From Solen grandis (lineage: Eukaryota > Mollusca > Bivalvia > Adapedonta > Solenidae), in assembly GCA_021229015.1 (NCBI GenBank), contig CM037783.1, forward strand, positions 24,680,052 to 24,744,051: 64,000 nt of DNA, read 5' to 3'. Positions 35,668-47,370 of the stretch are shown here, piece by piece. The position numbers were made by a program, and so were the translations under genes. The notes beneath the pieces are model-generated. The model was given only the letters and a program-made list of their open reading frames with translations. It ran no database searches and had not been told where the DNA came from. The number at the start of each line of letters is the position of its first letter. The first letter of the stretch is position 1.

Positions 35668-37388
35668 AGAGGCAGACACCAGCGGTGAAACATATAAGAC
35701 ACATGAGGAAGAGGCAAACAAATGACAGAAAATGTACCCTAATATTAACATTAAGACTGAACAAAATAAAACAGAACACTTTCTTTTATTAGTTTTATTA
35801 GACCTATACATACTTTTTTTATAAGCATATTGTCACTGGAACCTTTAATACAACCAATTCAAGCACATTAAACGTATTTATTACCAACACATCAGAACAT
35901 ACAAACATGAAACAAAACCAAATAGTAACTTGCAAAGGGGCCAGGAAGATGAACAGATCAGATGATCGGGAACAAGCTTTGTGAAACCGTGAAGAATGCT
36001 GGGAAATCTGAACTGGTTTATAGGCTACCGAAAGTACATGTTGCCACACGGAACTAGACCGGAAGGCGCATAACTCGGCAGATTTGTTCAGTCTTAATGT
36101 ACACCCCCGCTTGTTACCCGAAAATTTCAGCCATACATGATGGTGGCCTTTACAGACAGCGACGTGTTTTTTTTTGTTTTTTTTTTGTTTTGTTTTTTAT
36201 CGATGCAATAAGCGCAAGCACAAATAGTGAAATGCATTTTAACATCCCTAAGGCTTGTAGAAACAGGTATATTGCATACCAATAGATAGACACATTGTAT
36301 GGACATGAGTTATATCAGGTACATGAAGTTAAATACCGGGTATGTGAAATATGAGATTGTGTCTATCCTTGCTGGTGTTAGATAATGAATTACATTCGAG
36401 AGCCTTGTACAAAATGATTCCTATTATTTGCTTAATAAAGTATTTGATACGCTCGTAAAGATTCAGTATTTCGAAGCACGTTAGATAATCATAAGTCAGC
36501 AAAATCATGGAAAGAGCAGTAGTCTCGCTTGATTTTTATATGTAAGTCTTTTTTCTATATTAACTTCTAAGGTTGTAATACGGTTCGGTAAAAGAAATAG
36601 AGCTTAGTTATGTATACGAATTACTTATAGAATATAGATTGCGAAATAAAACAAAAATAAACGTTAAGTGCTTAATGCAAATCTATGCGCCCCCCCCCCC
36701 CCCCCCAGTTGTTTCCAGTTTCTTATAACCATCGCGTATTTTCTTCTACTTCGCTCGTTAAGGCTTAGCCACACTGTTTCCCAGTGTCCTGGAGAAGCTT
36801 CGGGAGCGTCGCGAGTCACTTGGAGCCATCGGGAGGTCTCGGGAAAACTGTGGAAATTTTCATTACTTGCATTGGTTTTTTTCCCGATGTATTCCCGACT
36901 GGAACCGATCTCGATGAAGAGGTTTCAGGGCTATGGTGGCGATAAGTTTGGATATAGGTCAAGATTAACAAAAATCGTCCTATAGGTATTGATTGAGTTA
37001 TCTTCAAACAAGGCGCTCATCAAATAAGGATAGTAAGAAGCCCGACTGACCATGTGACAGGATACCGTGTATTGTTTTGTGAAACGCTTGTAAAAGTCAC
37101 GACCTTGTGATTGGTCTTGCGAACAATACATTGAGCCACCAATCGCTATCTCACTCACTTAAATTACACTTTGTTGCCGTTCCATCTTGTTATAAAGGGG
37201 ATATCATATAATGCCGCATCCAGCATTGTATATTGTATATGAACAATGACCTGTATGTAAAAGCTAAGGTAATTGATCGCCCGTTCGGTTTTCTGCGATA
37301 CTCTGGTTTCCTCATCCACCAAGGATCACTTCAGGTCCACCATCATAGTTAACCCAGATCGCTTTTTGTCTAATCATTGCAAGATAAG
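35668..37388. other. Gene-free stretch
   Basis: No supported gene. Low-complexity tracts: T/G run at 36165-36200 and C-run at 36690-36707. The open frames of 60-105 codons show no domain. Confidence 0.35.
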
Positions 37389-37736
37389 ATCAAAGCGCTG
37401 AAGGCACTGAAGTTGTGTGTGTCTAAAGTGGAAGAGGGTTTGACATGCTGCAAATATGCAGGGTAACTTAGTTTTTCCAAATATTAAACTTTTTATAATA
37501 ATAAACGATTGTTCATTGAAGGTTATAGAAATATAGGAGGAGTAAGAGTGGCAATGTGCTAATTGTTTTCAGTCTATTGAAACAAATGGCGCTTTCATCT
37601 AATGGCCATGTTAACGCAACGTTAAAGCGGGGTTATTAGCATTGTGTGAAAATTTGACCTCTGTTTATTAAATTTTACTGTGATAAACAAAGGAAATGAG
37701 CCAATAGTGTTCTCTAAGCACTATCAGCGCTTTGAT
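37389..37736. mobile_element. Probable MITE with 13-bp inverted ends
   Basis: ATCAAAGCGCTGA at 37389-37401 is inverted as TCAGCGCTTTGAT at 37724-37736; the interior is 348 bp of non-coding AT-rich DNA. The same end motif occurs once at about 2773 without a partner. No clear target duplication was found. Confidence 0.55.
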
Positions 37737-38167
37737 TTGTAATACCGAGCGACGGCACAGTTTCTATTTATAGATGCAACACTGTGTCTTTAGTAGCAGA
37801 TATACACCTGTATCAGCTTTCTATGGAGCAACAAATAACCCTGGAGATATCTCTGATGTATGTGGGATAGCTAGGTGTGAATATAAGGAGGTTAAACAGA
37901 TTTTTATCGTAATTCAAGCTTTCTATGTGGACCATTAAAACACCACTAAATAACCAAAACCTGCATATCCACCATCCAAATTCAGGCATGAGCCACCTTT
38001 GCGTTTTGAAAGTAACTATACTCCTCCGCGTGGTAAAGTGTTTTACGCAACATCCTAGGGAAAATAGTTCTTCTGTGCTTTTATACTACATATAATTATT
38101 GTGTCCCGTAAATATTTTTTTTCACTCAAAATTGAGTTTGCACTACTTTAGCTGAATCTCAGCATAT
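37737..38167. other. Gene-free stretch
   Basis: AT-rich with no coding, RNA or repeat structure recognised beyond the neighbouring elements. Confidence 0.3.
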
Positions 38168-38285
38168 CTGTATTGTAGAATTATGTTCAATCGTTCGGCC
38201 ATTCATACAAAATTGAGAGGTTATTCGGTTTCAAATATAGAAAAACGGACCCTCAGAATGAAGGTACTATAGTTGTGTGTGACGT
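38168..38285 (+). repeat. Dispersed repeat, inverted partner of 17150-17268
   Basis: See the partner: shared TTCAATCGTTCGGCCATTCA, TACAAAATTGAGAGGT and AGGTACTATAGTT, on the opposite strand. Confidence 0.7.
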
Positions 38286-38639
38286 AGTAAAAGTAAAGAT
38301 TTTCTTGACTGCCAATATCCGACCCATGGTTTAAAGCAGTTCGTTCAAATATGGTCATTGACTAAGAATGTGATTTAAAACTATCTGTGCGTATTAACTC
38401 TATCAAAACCCATCTACAGACACTTTGTCACCCAAATGCAATGTTCCGTTATTCTAAAAAATATGGGTATTTTCCTCCAAAGGCAATAACGTTACGAACG
38501 GTAATGCACCTATAGTTAGAATTGTGAAACCTATATTAAGAATATGTGCCGTCACGTGACTGATTATACTCACTCTTTGTACATGCACTCACTTCACAAC
38601 TAAAATATTAATTTGTTACTCGCGATTGGTGAAGACGTC

Positions 38640-38728
38640 ATGTTGCGGAATGTGTCACGTGGAACAGCAAACACCTGCTTCAGGGATATCATTTTTATAA
38701 ATAACCGGAAATACCCAAGTTACGTTTA

Positions 38729-38760
<32 letters not shown>

Positions 38761-38830
38761 CGTTTTCCTATGCAATGTGCCCTACCCGCCCCAATTTATT
38801 TGTCAGGACACAATGACTTCACCAACGTAA
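38640..38830. repeat. Dispersed repeat copy 2, with poly(A)-ended insert
   Basis: Matches 55-165. Relative to that copy, about 100 bases ending in a roughly 29-base A-run (38731-38759) lie between GTCACGTGG and AGCGTTTTCC. A poly(A)-ended insert suggests a retrotransposed fragment; this is inference. Confidence 0.55.
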
Positions 38831-39545
38831 GCGATGAAGAGTAGATTTTTTTATTATTATTTCTACCAATCAACTGTGCACGAGCTGCTTCAGTGCGTTT
38901 TGTACTTCAAAATCAAAGAGAGAGTAATCTTAGAGTCAAATCCAGTGTCCTTTATGCTGATTATAGTTTACAGATTTTTACGAGGAGCTAAGATTCCTCA
39001 AAGTTTATTAGTAATTGATTAAGTCCACAAAATATATACTGTACAAGTAAACTAATTGCAATACAACTGTATATACATATACACACAAGAAAACTTTTGA
39101 CGCAAGCGTAAAAGAATCGGACCGAAGGAAAATTGTTGATGGCGTGTGAGGAAAATCTGCTCTACTGGTATTTGCTTCTTCACTTAACGCAGTAATACAT
39201 TGGGAACCAGCATTGAAAATACTGCTTTTTAAGATTGTTCCTATGAATGACTGGTGAAGGTGATTTCAGGATATTTACAACAGGACTAAATGGAAGATCT
39301 ACATTTCTACTAGGTAAATGGCAATACAAATATGTGGTGTAATGTTTTACAACCTGTGTTGTTGTTATCATCGCTTGCAGTAAAGTATGTAAGTATGAAA
39401 ACGGCAAATGCGTGTATTCTTGATTTTTTGTAAGTACGATACAACACTCCTATTAAATTAAATTTTAGATATCGGAAAACAAAATAACATCTGTCATAAT
39501 CATTATAACTGACAATCCCAAGAAAAGACGAGACATATATATAAA

Positions 39546-39593
<48 letters not shown>

Positions 39594-40318
39594 ACAAAAT
39601 TACATCATGTAAAGATAGGCACGGAGAAACGCACAACGCTATGAATGATCGCAGTGTACTATTTGTTTTGCAGTGTTGCCTTACATGTGCAGAATCTACA
39701 AATAGATAACATACAGTTCAGGTAATGTATATTTCAAGGTATGTAGCAGAGTTATTGCTTTCATGATTGCGTACTTTCGTATTTTGTATTCATAAAACAT
39801 TTATTAAGCGACAAAGGTAAAAATGCTTCCGCCCACACAAATTGAAAAAAAAGGTGTCCGTTTCTACGCACAAACAAAATTGTACATATAAGTATGCTAT
39901 TTTCTACAATGATCTTATTTACACAATGAAATAAAAAGGAAGGTGACCTACTTCATTACATTGCTCAATCTCACGTTTTTGTAACGAAAAACTTAAAACG
40001 TCAATACTATCTTACATATTGTGAAATCTGCACATACAATCTCATGTAGCAGGATATTGGTGTGCATAAGCAAGGAAACAAATGAATCACAAATTTAGAA
40101 AAAATTATTAGTCGTATTCCTGCATATGTACAATTCATAAATATTGCATAATTATTTACACCAGATTGGTTATCACCATTTAAGGATGTTCATAAATACA
40201 TAAATCGACCATTCATGAAGAATGCATAATTCAATAATAACACCAGATTGATTATTCATGAAGTATTCAAAAATAGTATCCGGAAATGACAATTCAAAAT
40301 TGTGCATAACTAACGTTT
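38831..40318. other. Gene-free stretch
   Basis: No supported gene. It includes the TA microsatellite listed separately, and two related blocks at about 40120-40180 and 40225-40290 (ACACCAGATTGxTTAT), suggesting a small local duplication. Confidence 0.35.
39547..39588. repeat. (TA)n microsatellite
   Basis: About 21 uninterrupted TA dinucleotides. Confidence 0.98.
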
Positions 40319-40319
40319 T

Positions 40320-40560
40320 CCGTGGCCGAGAGGGTAAAGTCGATGACTTTAGCACTCATTCAGCCCCTGATCGCGTGGGTTCGAATCCCGGCAGGGTCAT
40401 TCGGATTTTCATGTGAGGAAGCCTTCCAGCTGGCTTGCGGTAGGTCGGTGGTTCTACCCGGATGTCTCCGTGCATTCGGGGTCTTTCTCCACCTGTCATT
40501 AGCTGGGCGTCGCTATATGACTGTCGAAGCTACGGTAAACTCAAATAGTCAAGTCAAGTC
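40320..40560 (+). mobile_element. tRNA-derived SINE, full length
   Basis: The head CGTGGCCGAGAGGGTAAAG (A box) and GTGGGTTCGAATCCCGGC (B box) are best preserved here. The body TTTTCATGTGAGGAAGCC, CTTGCGGTAGGTCGGTGG, and the tail TTAGCTGGGCGTCGCTATAT ... CTCAAATAGTCAAGTCAAG follow. The tail is slightly shortened (ATGACTGTCGAAG lacks the middle of the consensus). The tRNA-like part resembles a class II (Leu/Ser-type) tRNA by its GGCCGAGAGG start; this is inferred. Confidence 0.92.
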
Positions 40561-40870
40561 TATCTTGAATTTAAAAACAATATTATTGAGATGTTTCGTT
40601 TTGAGTTAAAATGAAATCATCTATGGGCTGTTCTCGATATTCTTGTACATGTAGATTGAAAACAAACACTCAGTTGCAATCAGTATAATTAATTTCCCTA
40701 AGACTGCCAATGAGCTATTGTAATTTTCAAACTTTTATATGAAAAACTTTCATTTGCAGAAAACCGATTTATATCATCAATATTTGGTATAATAAACTGT
40801 TAACGTAGTACAGTAATAATGAGCAGAAGACGTCAGACTTAAACACAACGGTAAAGAGCGAAAATACACA

Positions 40871-43042
40871 TCAATTAGTGAGATGATTGATTAGTTCTTG
40901 TTCAAACACCCGTTTCTTAATGTTGTTTTCTGAACCAGCCCACTCAAGTGTCGGTGTTTTGGTGAATATCACGCACCAATATTTGCTTAATGCTTTGAAG
41001 TCTATGGTATCCAGCAATATTAATGACACGTTATTCTTTTTCAGAGCTGTTGATTTATCAAAAGCAACTTCCAACTGAAAATGACAGTAGGTGTCATTCA
41101 GAAAATAATTTGAAACCACAACCAGAACGTTTCGGCTAGCGTGTATGGCATCAAACATCACCTCCATTTTAGAACCTAGGCCAGCATCGCGGTGCCATAT
41201 ATGTAACTTCATGTGATGATTGTCTTCAATGATTTCTTTCAAATTATTGTGAACAAACACCCGGTCTTCATCGTGATAAATGACATACCCATCATATTCT
41301 TTGTCGTGTGTGCCTAGAAGTGCTGTTTGCTCCTCATTTTTAGTGGTGGCCTTGCTTTTCCTCAACTTGTAGAAATAGTAGACGATGTGCCACCTACGGC
41401 GGTATATTAAAATGTTTAAAGAAACAATAATTATCAAACAGCCTGGAATCACAGTGCAGAAGATGATCGTCGTGGTGGCACAATATATCTTTGTCGGAAG
41501 AAAATCGACCAGTTTTTCGCCGGCAAAATATGATGGTGTTTTACAGAAGTACCTCCTTGGCCAGTCAATTAGCGCTAACCGTTTACTCGCTACTATTTGA
41601 TCTACCCAGTGTCTAAACCAAAATAATTCACACGTGCAGTCAAACGGGTTATTGCCTAGATGAAGTTTTTTAAGCGTTCGGAGCAATTCGGCAGAAAAAG
41701 CATTTTTATCTATCAGTGAAATTCCGTTCGTTGCTATTGATAAGTATTTCAGTTTTGTTACAGAACGAAACGATGCATCTATGTTTTGAATTGAATTGTC
41801 ATTTGCATCGAATGTAGATAAATCTGAAAAGATCCCAAGAAATTCTGAACATAAAGTGTGAATTCGGACACTCTGCATTATAAGTCTCTGAACAGATTTT
41901 ACTGGAGCAAACGTGTCGATCAAATATGGTGTAGTTAAACGAAACAAACTGTTTTTAGAAATGTCTAACATTTTAATGTTAGGTAGGTCTTTGAAAATAT
42001 CTTGGCTTTCAACATTGTGAAAGTCATAAGAGTTAGAAACAAAAATTAATCGTTTCAAACTCGAGCTGTTGAAAGCATGTTTTTGAATCGTCTTTATTTT
42101 TCCTTTCATGTTAGAAATTGTTAAATCCGACAGTTTTGAGAATACTGAAAATGTGTTTGAATGGATAACAAATATTTGATTACCACTGAGAATTATTATT
42201 TGCAGAGATCGCAAGCAATACCAGTGCCGATGAATCAATCTCTGTATATTGTTAAAACTCAAATTGATCTTTTTCAAGTATGGAAATGCATTTCGTCCCT
42301 TTGAGCAAAAATTGGGCTGATAGGGATGAATAAAATTATTCCTTAAAGAGAATTCTGAAAAGTAAGTAAAAGTTACATTACCCCTTACTTCAGATATTCC
42401 CGTTATCTCTCCGTCCGTAGATGTTATCTTCCTTAAATTTTGAAAATTTTGAAATGCTTTCATGTTGAGTATTTTAAATGAATTATTTCCTAAGACCATA
42501 TATTTTATTTTTTCGACATGCATACCGGAAAAGAAATCATCCCCAATGTAGGTTAAACTAATGTTGTTGATGTGTAATGCATGTAATACTGGTAGTTTCC
42601 GAAGAGAAGCACGAAGCTGGGATATGTTGATGCCCGGATTATCGCTTAAATCCAGATATGCTAATACTGTAAAGTCTGAGAGAGCGTCATCGGAAATATT
42701 TCGAATATCGTTACCGATCAGTGTGAGGTACGAGATCTTCTCGGCGGAAATGTTAGCAAACGTATTTTTCGTCAGATTCCGTAAACTATTGCCATCAAAC
42801 AGAATTTGTATAACTGAGCGAGGAAGCTTTGGTATATAAGAAAGCTGGGACTTCCATCCGCGACATACTGCTTTAATGTTAGAATGAATATCACGAGGGT
42901 TATCACAACAGCACATTTGATCACCACACACAATTTGTTTTTGCTTACATTTTGCTTTTTCAGCAACCATATGTGTACTACTTGCAGCTACTAACCCCCC
43001 AAAAATAGCTGACCATAAGGTCATGGTGATGATGAAATGCAT
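40871..43042 (-). CDS. Toll-like receptor, single exon
   Basis: An uninterrupted 723-residue frame from ATG at 43042. The frame extends to 43060 but that codon is TTG; 43042 is the first ATG and begins a good signal peptide, MHFIITMTLWSAIFGGLVAA. A short Cys-rich start (CGDQMCCCDN) is followed by about 15 degenerate leucine-rich repeats (such as LSYIPKLP, LAYLDLSDN, LKKINLSFNNI). A single C-terminal cysteine cluster follows (NPFDCTCELFWFRHW ... CKTPSY), then a membrane helix at about residues 525-547 with RRRWH after it, and a TIR domain at about 580-723. TIR box 1 is YDGYVIY. Box 2 reads RDAGLGSKM, so the usual BB-loop proline (RDxxPG) is leucine. Near the end is EWAGSE rather than the common FW. 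Single-cluster architecture fits the bivalve TLR expansions. The ligand is unknown. Likely functional by intactness. Confidence 0.95.
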   Translation of the reverse strand: MHFIITMTLWSAIFGGLVAASSTHMVAEKAKCKQKQIVCGDQMCCCDNPRDIHSNIKAVCRGWKSQLSYIPKLPRSVIQILFDGNSLRNLTKNTFANISAEKISYLTLIGNDIRNISDDALSDFTVLAYLDLSDNPGINISQLRASLRKLPVLHALHINNISLTYIGDDFFSGMHVEKIKYMVLGNNSFKILNMKAFQNFQNLRKITSTDGEITGISEVRGNVTFTYFSEFSLRNNFIHPYQPNFCSKGRNAFPYLKKINLSFNNIQRLIHRHWYCLRSLQIIILSGNQIFVIHSNTFSVFSKLSDLTISNMKGKIKTIQKHAFNSSSLKRLIFVSNSYDFHNVESQDIFKDLPNIKMLDISKNSLFRLTTPYLIDTFAPVKSVQRLIMQSVRIHTLCSEFLGIFSDLSTFDANDNSIQNIDASFRSVTKLKYLSIATNGISLIDKNAFSAELLRTLKKLHLGNNPFDCTCELFWFRHWVDQIVASKRLALIDWPRRYFCKTPSYFAGEKLVDFLPTKIYCATTTIIFCTVIPGCLIIIVSLNILIYRRRWHIVYYFYKLRKSKATTKNEEQTALLGTHDKEYDGYVIYHDEDRVFVHNNLKEIIEDNHHMKLHIWHRDAGLGSKMEVMFDAIHASRNVLVVVSNYFLNDTYCHFQLEVAFDKSTALKKNNVSLILLDTIDFKALSKYWCVIFTKTPTLEWAGSENNIKKRVFEQELINHLTN

Positions 43043-43540
43043 TTCTGTTCCTTTACTCAAAAGCTTATATCCAATAAAAATGCATTTGGAATATCATACA
43101 TCTTGTTTTAAATGCAAGCTGGTTAGCCCATGATATTCTCGGTGTTCATCTGCCTTGGTTATTTTTAGTATCTGAAACAAAATATGTGTATTATATCTTT
43201 TTGTTGGTAGACATCGTCGGAAATCACTACCGTATATGCCGTGGGATTTTCAACAGGCAAAACTTCGTTTTCATGAATATTTTATCAGCTACTTGCTGAC
43301 CAATGAAACTATGCGAAGTATTTTAAATATTCACAACTGAAATTACAAAAGCATAATTGTATAGGCAACGCACCGTTTAATTCGTCAAATGATCCACACT
43401 GTCTCCGCCACGTATCAAATGAAATGAACAATTAATAAGTCATGAGTACGAAATTTTGTTAATCAAATAACCAACGGCCAATTAAGAAGCAAAGCGTATT
43501 GGTCACACGTGGGTTTCGACGATGGTGAGTATACAGAAAA
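43043..43540. other. TLR upstream region
   Basis: It should contain the TLR 5' UTR and promoter. I cannot place a TATA box or upstream exon reliably. Confidence 0.3.
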
Positions 43541-45026
43541 CAAGAGCTGTCAGAGGACAGCACGCTCGACTATTCAAAATGCTTGTTAGTTTATCAAATG
43601 AAATCTATTTCAATTCTTGCCCTTCACATACCCTGTACATAATAATAGTCAAAAATGATATACCTTGATAGTCTGATACCCCTTAATATTTTTATGATGT
43701 CTAAAATCAAACCCATGCCTAGTTACTGAGACAAAAGCACAATAACACTGTGCATGCAAAACTTTAACCAAAAATCCAAGTTAGAAAAGGGCCATAATTT
43801 GTATAAAATTCAGTCCAAAAGTTATCCTCCTTAGTTTTCTGATGCCCCTGAAGACACTCCTTAACTTTCTAGTGAAATCCACAAGCAATTTCTGAGATAT
43901 AAGCTGGATATAGCTTGAATGCAAAAATTTAACCAAAATTCTAAGTTAAAAGGGGGCATAATTTTTAATATATTCCATCAAGTGTATCTTCCTTTATAGT
44001 ATGATACCCCTAAACATATTAAAGATGTTTCAAATCAATCCCATGCCTGGACTCTGAGATATAAGCATGAAAGTACCTTGCATGCTAAACTTCAACCAAA
44101 ATTTCTAAGTTAAAAAGGGGCCATAACTTGTAATATATTCCATCAAAAGTTATCTACCTTGATAGTATGATACCCTAAATATATTAAAGATGTTTAAAAT
44201 CAATCGCATGCCTGGATACTGAGATATTAGCATGGAAATACCTTGCATGCAAAGCTTTAACCAAAATTTTTAAGTTAAAAAGGGGCCATAATTTGTAACA
44301 TATTCCATCAAGAGTAATCTACCATGAAAGTATGATACCCCTAAACATATAAAAGATGTTTCAAATCAATCCCATGCCTAGATAGTGAGATATTAACATG
44401 AGAGTATCTTGCATGCAAAACTTTAACCAAAATTTCTAAGTTAAAAAGGGGCCATAAGTTGTAATATATTCCATCAAGAGTTATCTACCTTGATAGTTTG
44501 ATACCCCTAAACGTATTAAAGATGTTTCAAATCAATCCCATGCCTGGATACTGAGATATAAGCATGAGAGTATCTTGCATGCAAAACTTTAACCAAAATT
44601 TCTAAGTTAAAAAGGGGCCATAATTTGTAATATATTCCATCAAGAGTTATCTACCTTGGTTGTCTGATGCCCCTAAACATATTCAAAACTTTAAGTCAAT
44701 ACCATGAATGGTTATTGAGATACAAACTAGATAGTAGCTTGCATGCAAAACTTTAACCAAATATTCTATTGCATGCAAAACTTTAACCAAAATTTCTAAG
44801 TTAAAAAGGGGCCATAATTCATATTAAATTCCATCAAGAGTTATCTACCTTGGTTTTCTGATGCCCCTGAACATATTTATAAACTTTCAAGTCAATACCA
44901 TTAATGGTTATTGAGATATAAAGTTGATAGTAACTTGCACGCAGAACTTTAACCAAAAGCTGCAACGCCAACGCCGACGCCAGGGCGACTACAATAGCTC
45001 TCATATTCTTCGAATAGTCGAGCTAA
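43541..45026 (+). mobile_element. Tandem-cored element with inverted ends, about seven units
   Basis: Begins CAAGAGCTGTCAGAGGACAG then GCTCGACTATTC (43564-43575), and ends with GAATAGTCGAGC (45012-45023), an exact 12-bp inverted repeat. The interior has about seven direct units of 160-190 bp beginning AAAAGGGGCCATAATTTGTA-like near 43790, 43951, 44111, 44280, 44447, 44612 and 44806. Each contains GATGCCCCTxAACATATT-type and CTTGCATGCAAAACTTTAAC blocks. A CGCCAACGCCGACGCCAGGG tract precedes the right end. Non-coding. Degenerate copies lie at 8755 and 28018. Confidence 0.85.
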
Positions 45027-47092
45027 AAAACTACGAAATTTTATTACTTTACATCATGTATGTTTATGACATTTGTTTATGGAAGATATCGAAACAAGTT
45101 TCACTCTTTCAATACAACGAACAATATACATGGAGCGAATACAAAACTGATTCTCATATTAAGAGTTCTCAACATAAAAAGTAAAAAGAAAATAAAAGCC
45201 TTCACCTGGGGTGGTATTCAATATATAAATCTTAAATAGCTAAAACAAACTTCAATCAAAATAAGATTTCAATAAGATTTTTTTTAAGAAAAATATATAG
45301 ATCCGTTTTCTTTAGATTCAACCTTAACTTTCAGGAAATGCAGGTGCTCCCTTAATTATTTTTTTAACTTTAAGATTGTGTCGATATTTTGTATAAAATA
45401 GCTGCTTTTATCCATTTTGGACAATTCAGAAGTATTTATTACTTATTTGTGTTAATTAAAACTTTAAGGGGCTTTGAGAAATACCGAGTGTACAGGTTTA
45501 AAGCCATCGTTCAATGTGTAGAGTTTTGCTTTAATAATTATTAAATAAAAGTCATATAATATTGCGCCGCACGTTTTGCAACAAACAGATGTAAAATATT
45601 AAAACATTTTTTTTCCCTATCTTTAAACTTTGTAATGTAACTTAAAGGTTTCACGATTGAATCTAAGAAAAATAAGGTTATGGGATATCTTAAGGTAAAA
45701 ACTTAAATGATATTTCATTATTAAATCTAAGATGTTTATCAAATACTGCACCTGAACCTATATTAATAAACCTTGATTAATTTAGTGAAAATAAAATAAA
45801 CATTTACCTTTAAAATATCATAAGATCCGATATGATACACCAAATCTGGCTGTCTCTCCTGAAGTGAAGCAAGAAATACTTATCCCTATCTATTATCGGC
45901 CGGCTGTGAGTCAGTCCTCAGATCTCTTATCATTTGTATTGTTATAAATCAGTATGTGTTTCATTTTGAAGGACATTAAAACCGCCACTTGAGGTTTTCT
46001 TTAATTGCAAGATGTGTTTCTTTATCAAATGTATGCGCACTGTCACTTCACTTGAATACTTCCTCATTTGTCTGTAAATGTGATCGTCCATAATTGGTCA
46101 GTGATGCATTCAACCCACTTCATTTTCCTCCCGGAAGATAAAGCGTCTTCCTGTATCAAGTCGACTACCACTCAACATGGGATGTGTTTCGTATCATGCA
46201 CTACAATGATTTAAAGTCACTGGTGTGACTGATATAACACTACTTAGTCCCTCAAACATTTTTATATAATATATTTGATTAAGACTTGTTTAAACCTCAT
46301 TTCCAATGCTTATTGTTTTGTTTTGTTTTGTATAAACTTAAAAATTCCACGAAATGAGATGGATGGTCCGAGATTTCGTATTTATTCTAGCAATACATAA
46401 TACATTAATCTCTTAAGTCTAATTTCTAAATTAAATGTTACCTTCCATTTTCGAATTCGAGTGGCTCTTTTCTTTATTGTAACAATGATTTTGAAATACT
46501 TCAAAATGTAAATGAAATATGACGATAATTTCACTGTCTTCGAATTTCTTTTAATCTCTTCGCAAACATTAAGTTAGTTTAGATATGCTTAAGACTATAC
46601 TCCTACATGTATACTTACGTCATATTTCAACCTAATGCCATAAAAGGTATTCGATATATTAAAGCCTTTTCGAAGTTTGTCGAAAGAAACATGTCATTAT
46701 TTTCCCTGAATTAATTCCCTCCCCGATAAAGAAGGGTTATTTCTAAAATCTAAATATCTAAATCTAAATCTATTATAAGCAAAATTTATATCTCATTAAA
46801 CTGTAATTGACGATTTAAATGAATAATTCTAATGGAGAAAAAGATGACGTTATCATAAGGGTTTGGGGTTATGATGATGGTATTATTGATCATGACTTAT
46901 ATAAAAATTTATTTGTAATGGATTCAATTTCTCAAACTTGAGTAATAACAAGGATAACAGTATCTAATCACATCTCGTTAGCAACATTTCTTACAAAGTG
47001 ATAACAGATATAAAGCAAACTATGATTTTATGCTGTATTGAAGAGGGGAAAATTAAATAATGTCATTCTGTTACAAGCACATCCCCGCGGAG
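45027..47092. other. Gene-free AT-rich stretch
   Basis: No gene, RNA gene or clear repeat family recognised. The only local pattern is a repeated AATCTAAATATCTAAATC-type run near 46748-46772. Confidence 0.4.
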
Positions 47093-47348
47093 CCCTTATT
47101 CACCTCTTTCTTGAGTCAATAGTTTAGACTCACACTCAAAAAGTAAAATTTTTCAAAGGGACGTTTTACTAAATCTATTAATATTTCATTTACTATAATT
47201 GTATTTCTGCAAATATAAAGGGAATAACTATTAGATATTAGTGGGGTTTACATATTTTTCTTTATAAAAGATAAAAGTTGAAAATGACTATTTCAAATTT
47301 CAGAATCCTGAGTCTAATATATAGACTCAGGAGATTGATGAATAAGGG
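47093..47348. mobile_element. Probable MITE beside the mariner
   Basis: CCCTTATTCA (47093-47102) is inverted as TGAATAAGGG (47339-47348), with further imperfect inner matching (CTTGAGTC versus GACTCAGG). Internal short palindromes (GAGTCTAATATATAGACTC) are present. 256 bp, non-coding. Target duplication not clear. Confidence 0.55.
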
Positions 47349-47370
47349 TCCTGGTCATTCTGTGAGTATA

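Noticed and set aside
40320..40400. Functional tRNA gene
   Set aside because: A and B boxes are present but no acceptor stem pairs; it is the head of a SINE found in several copies.
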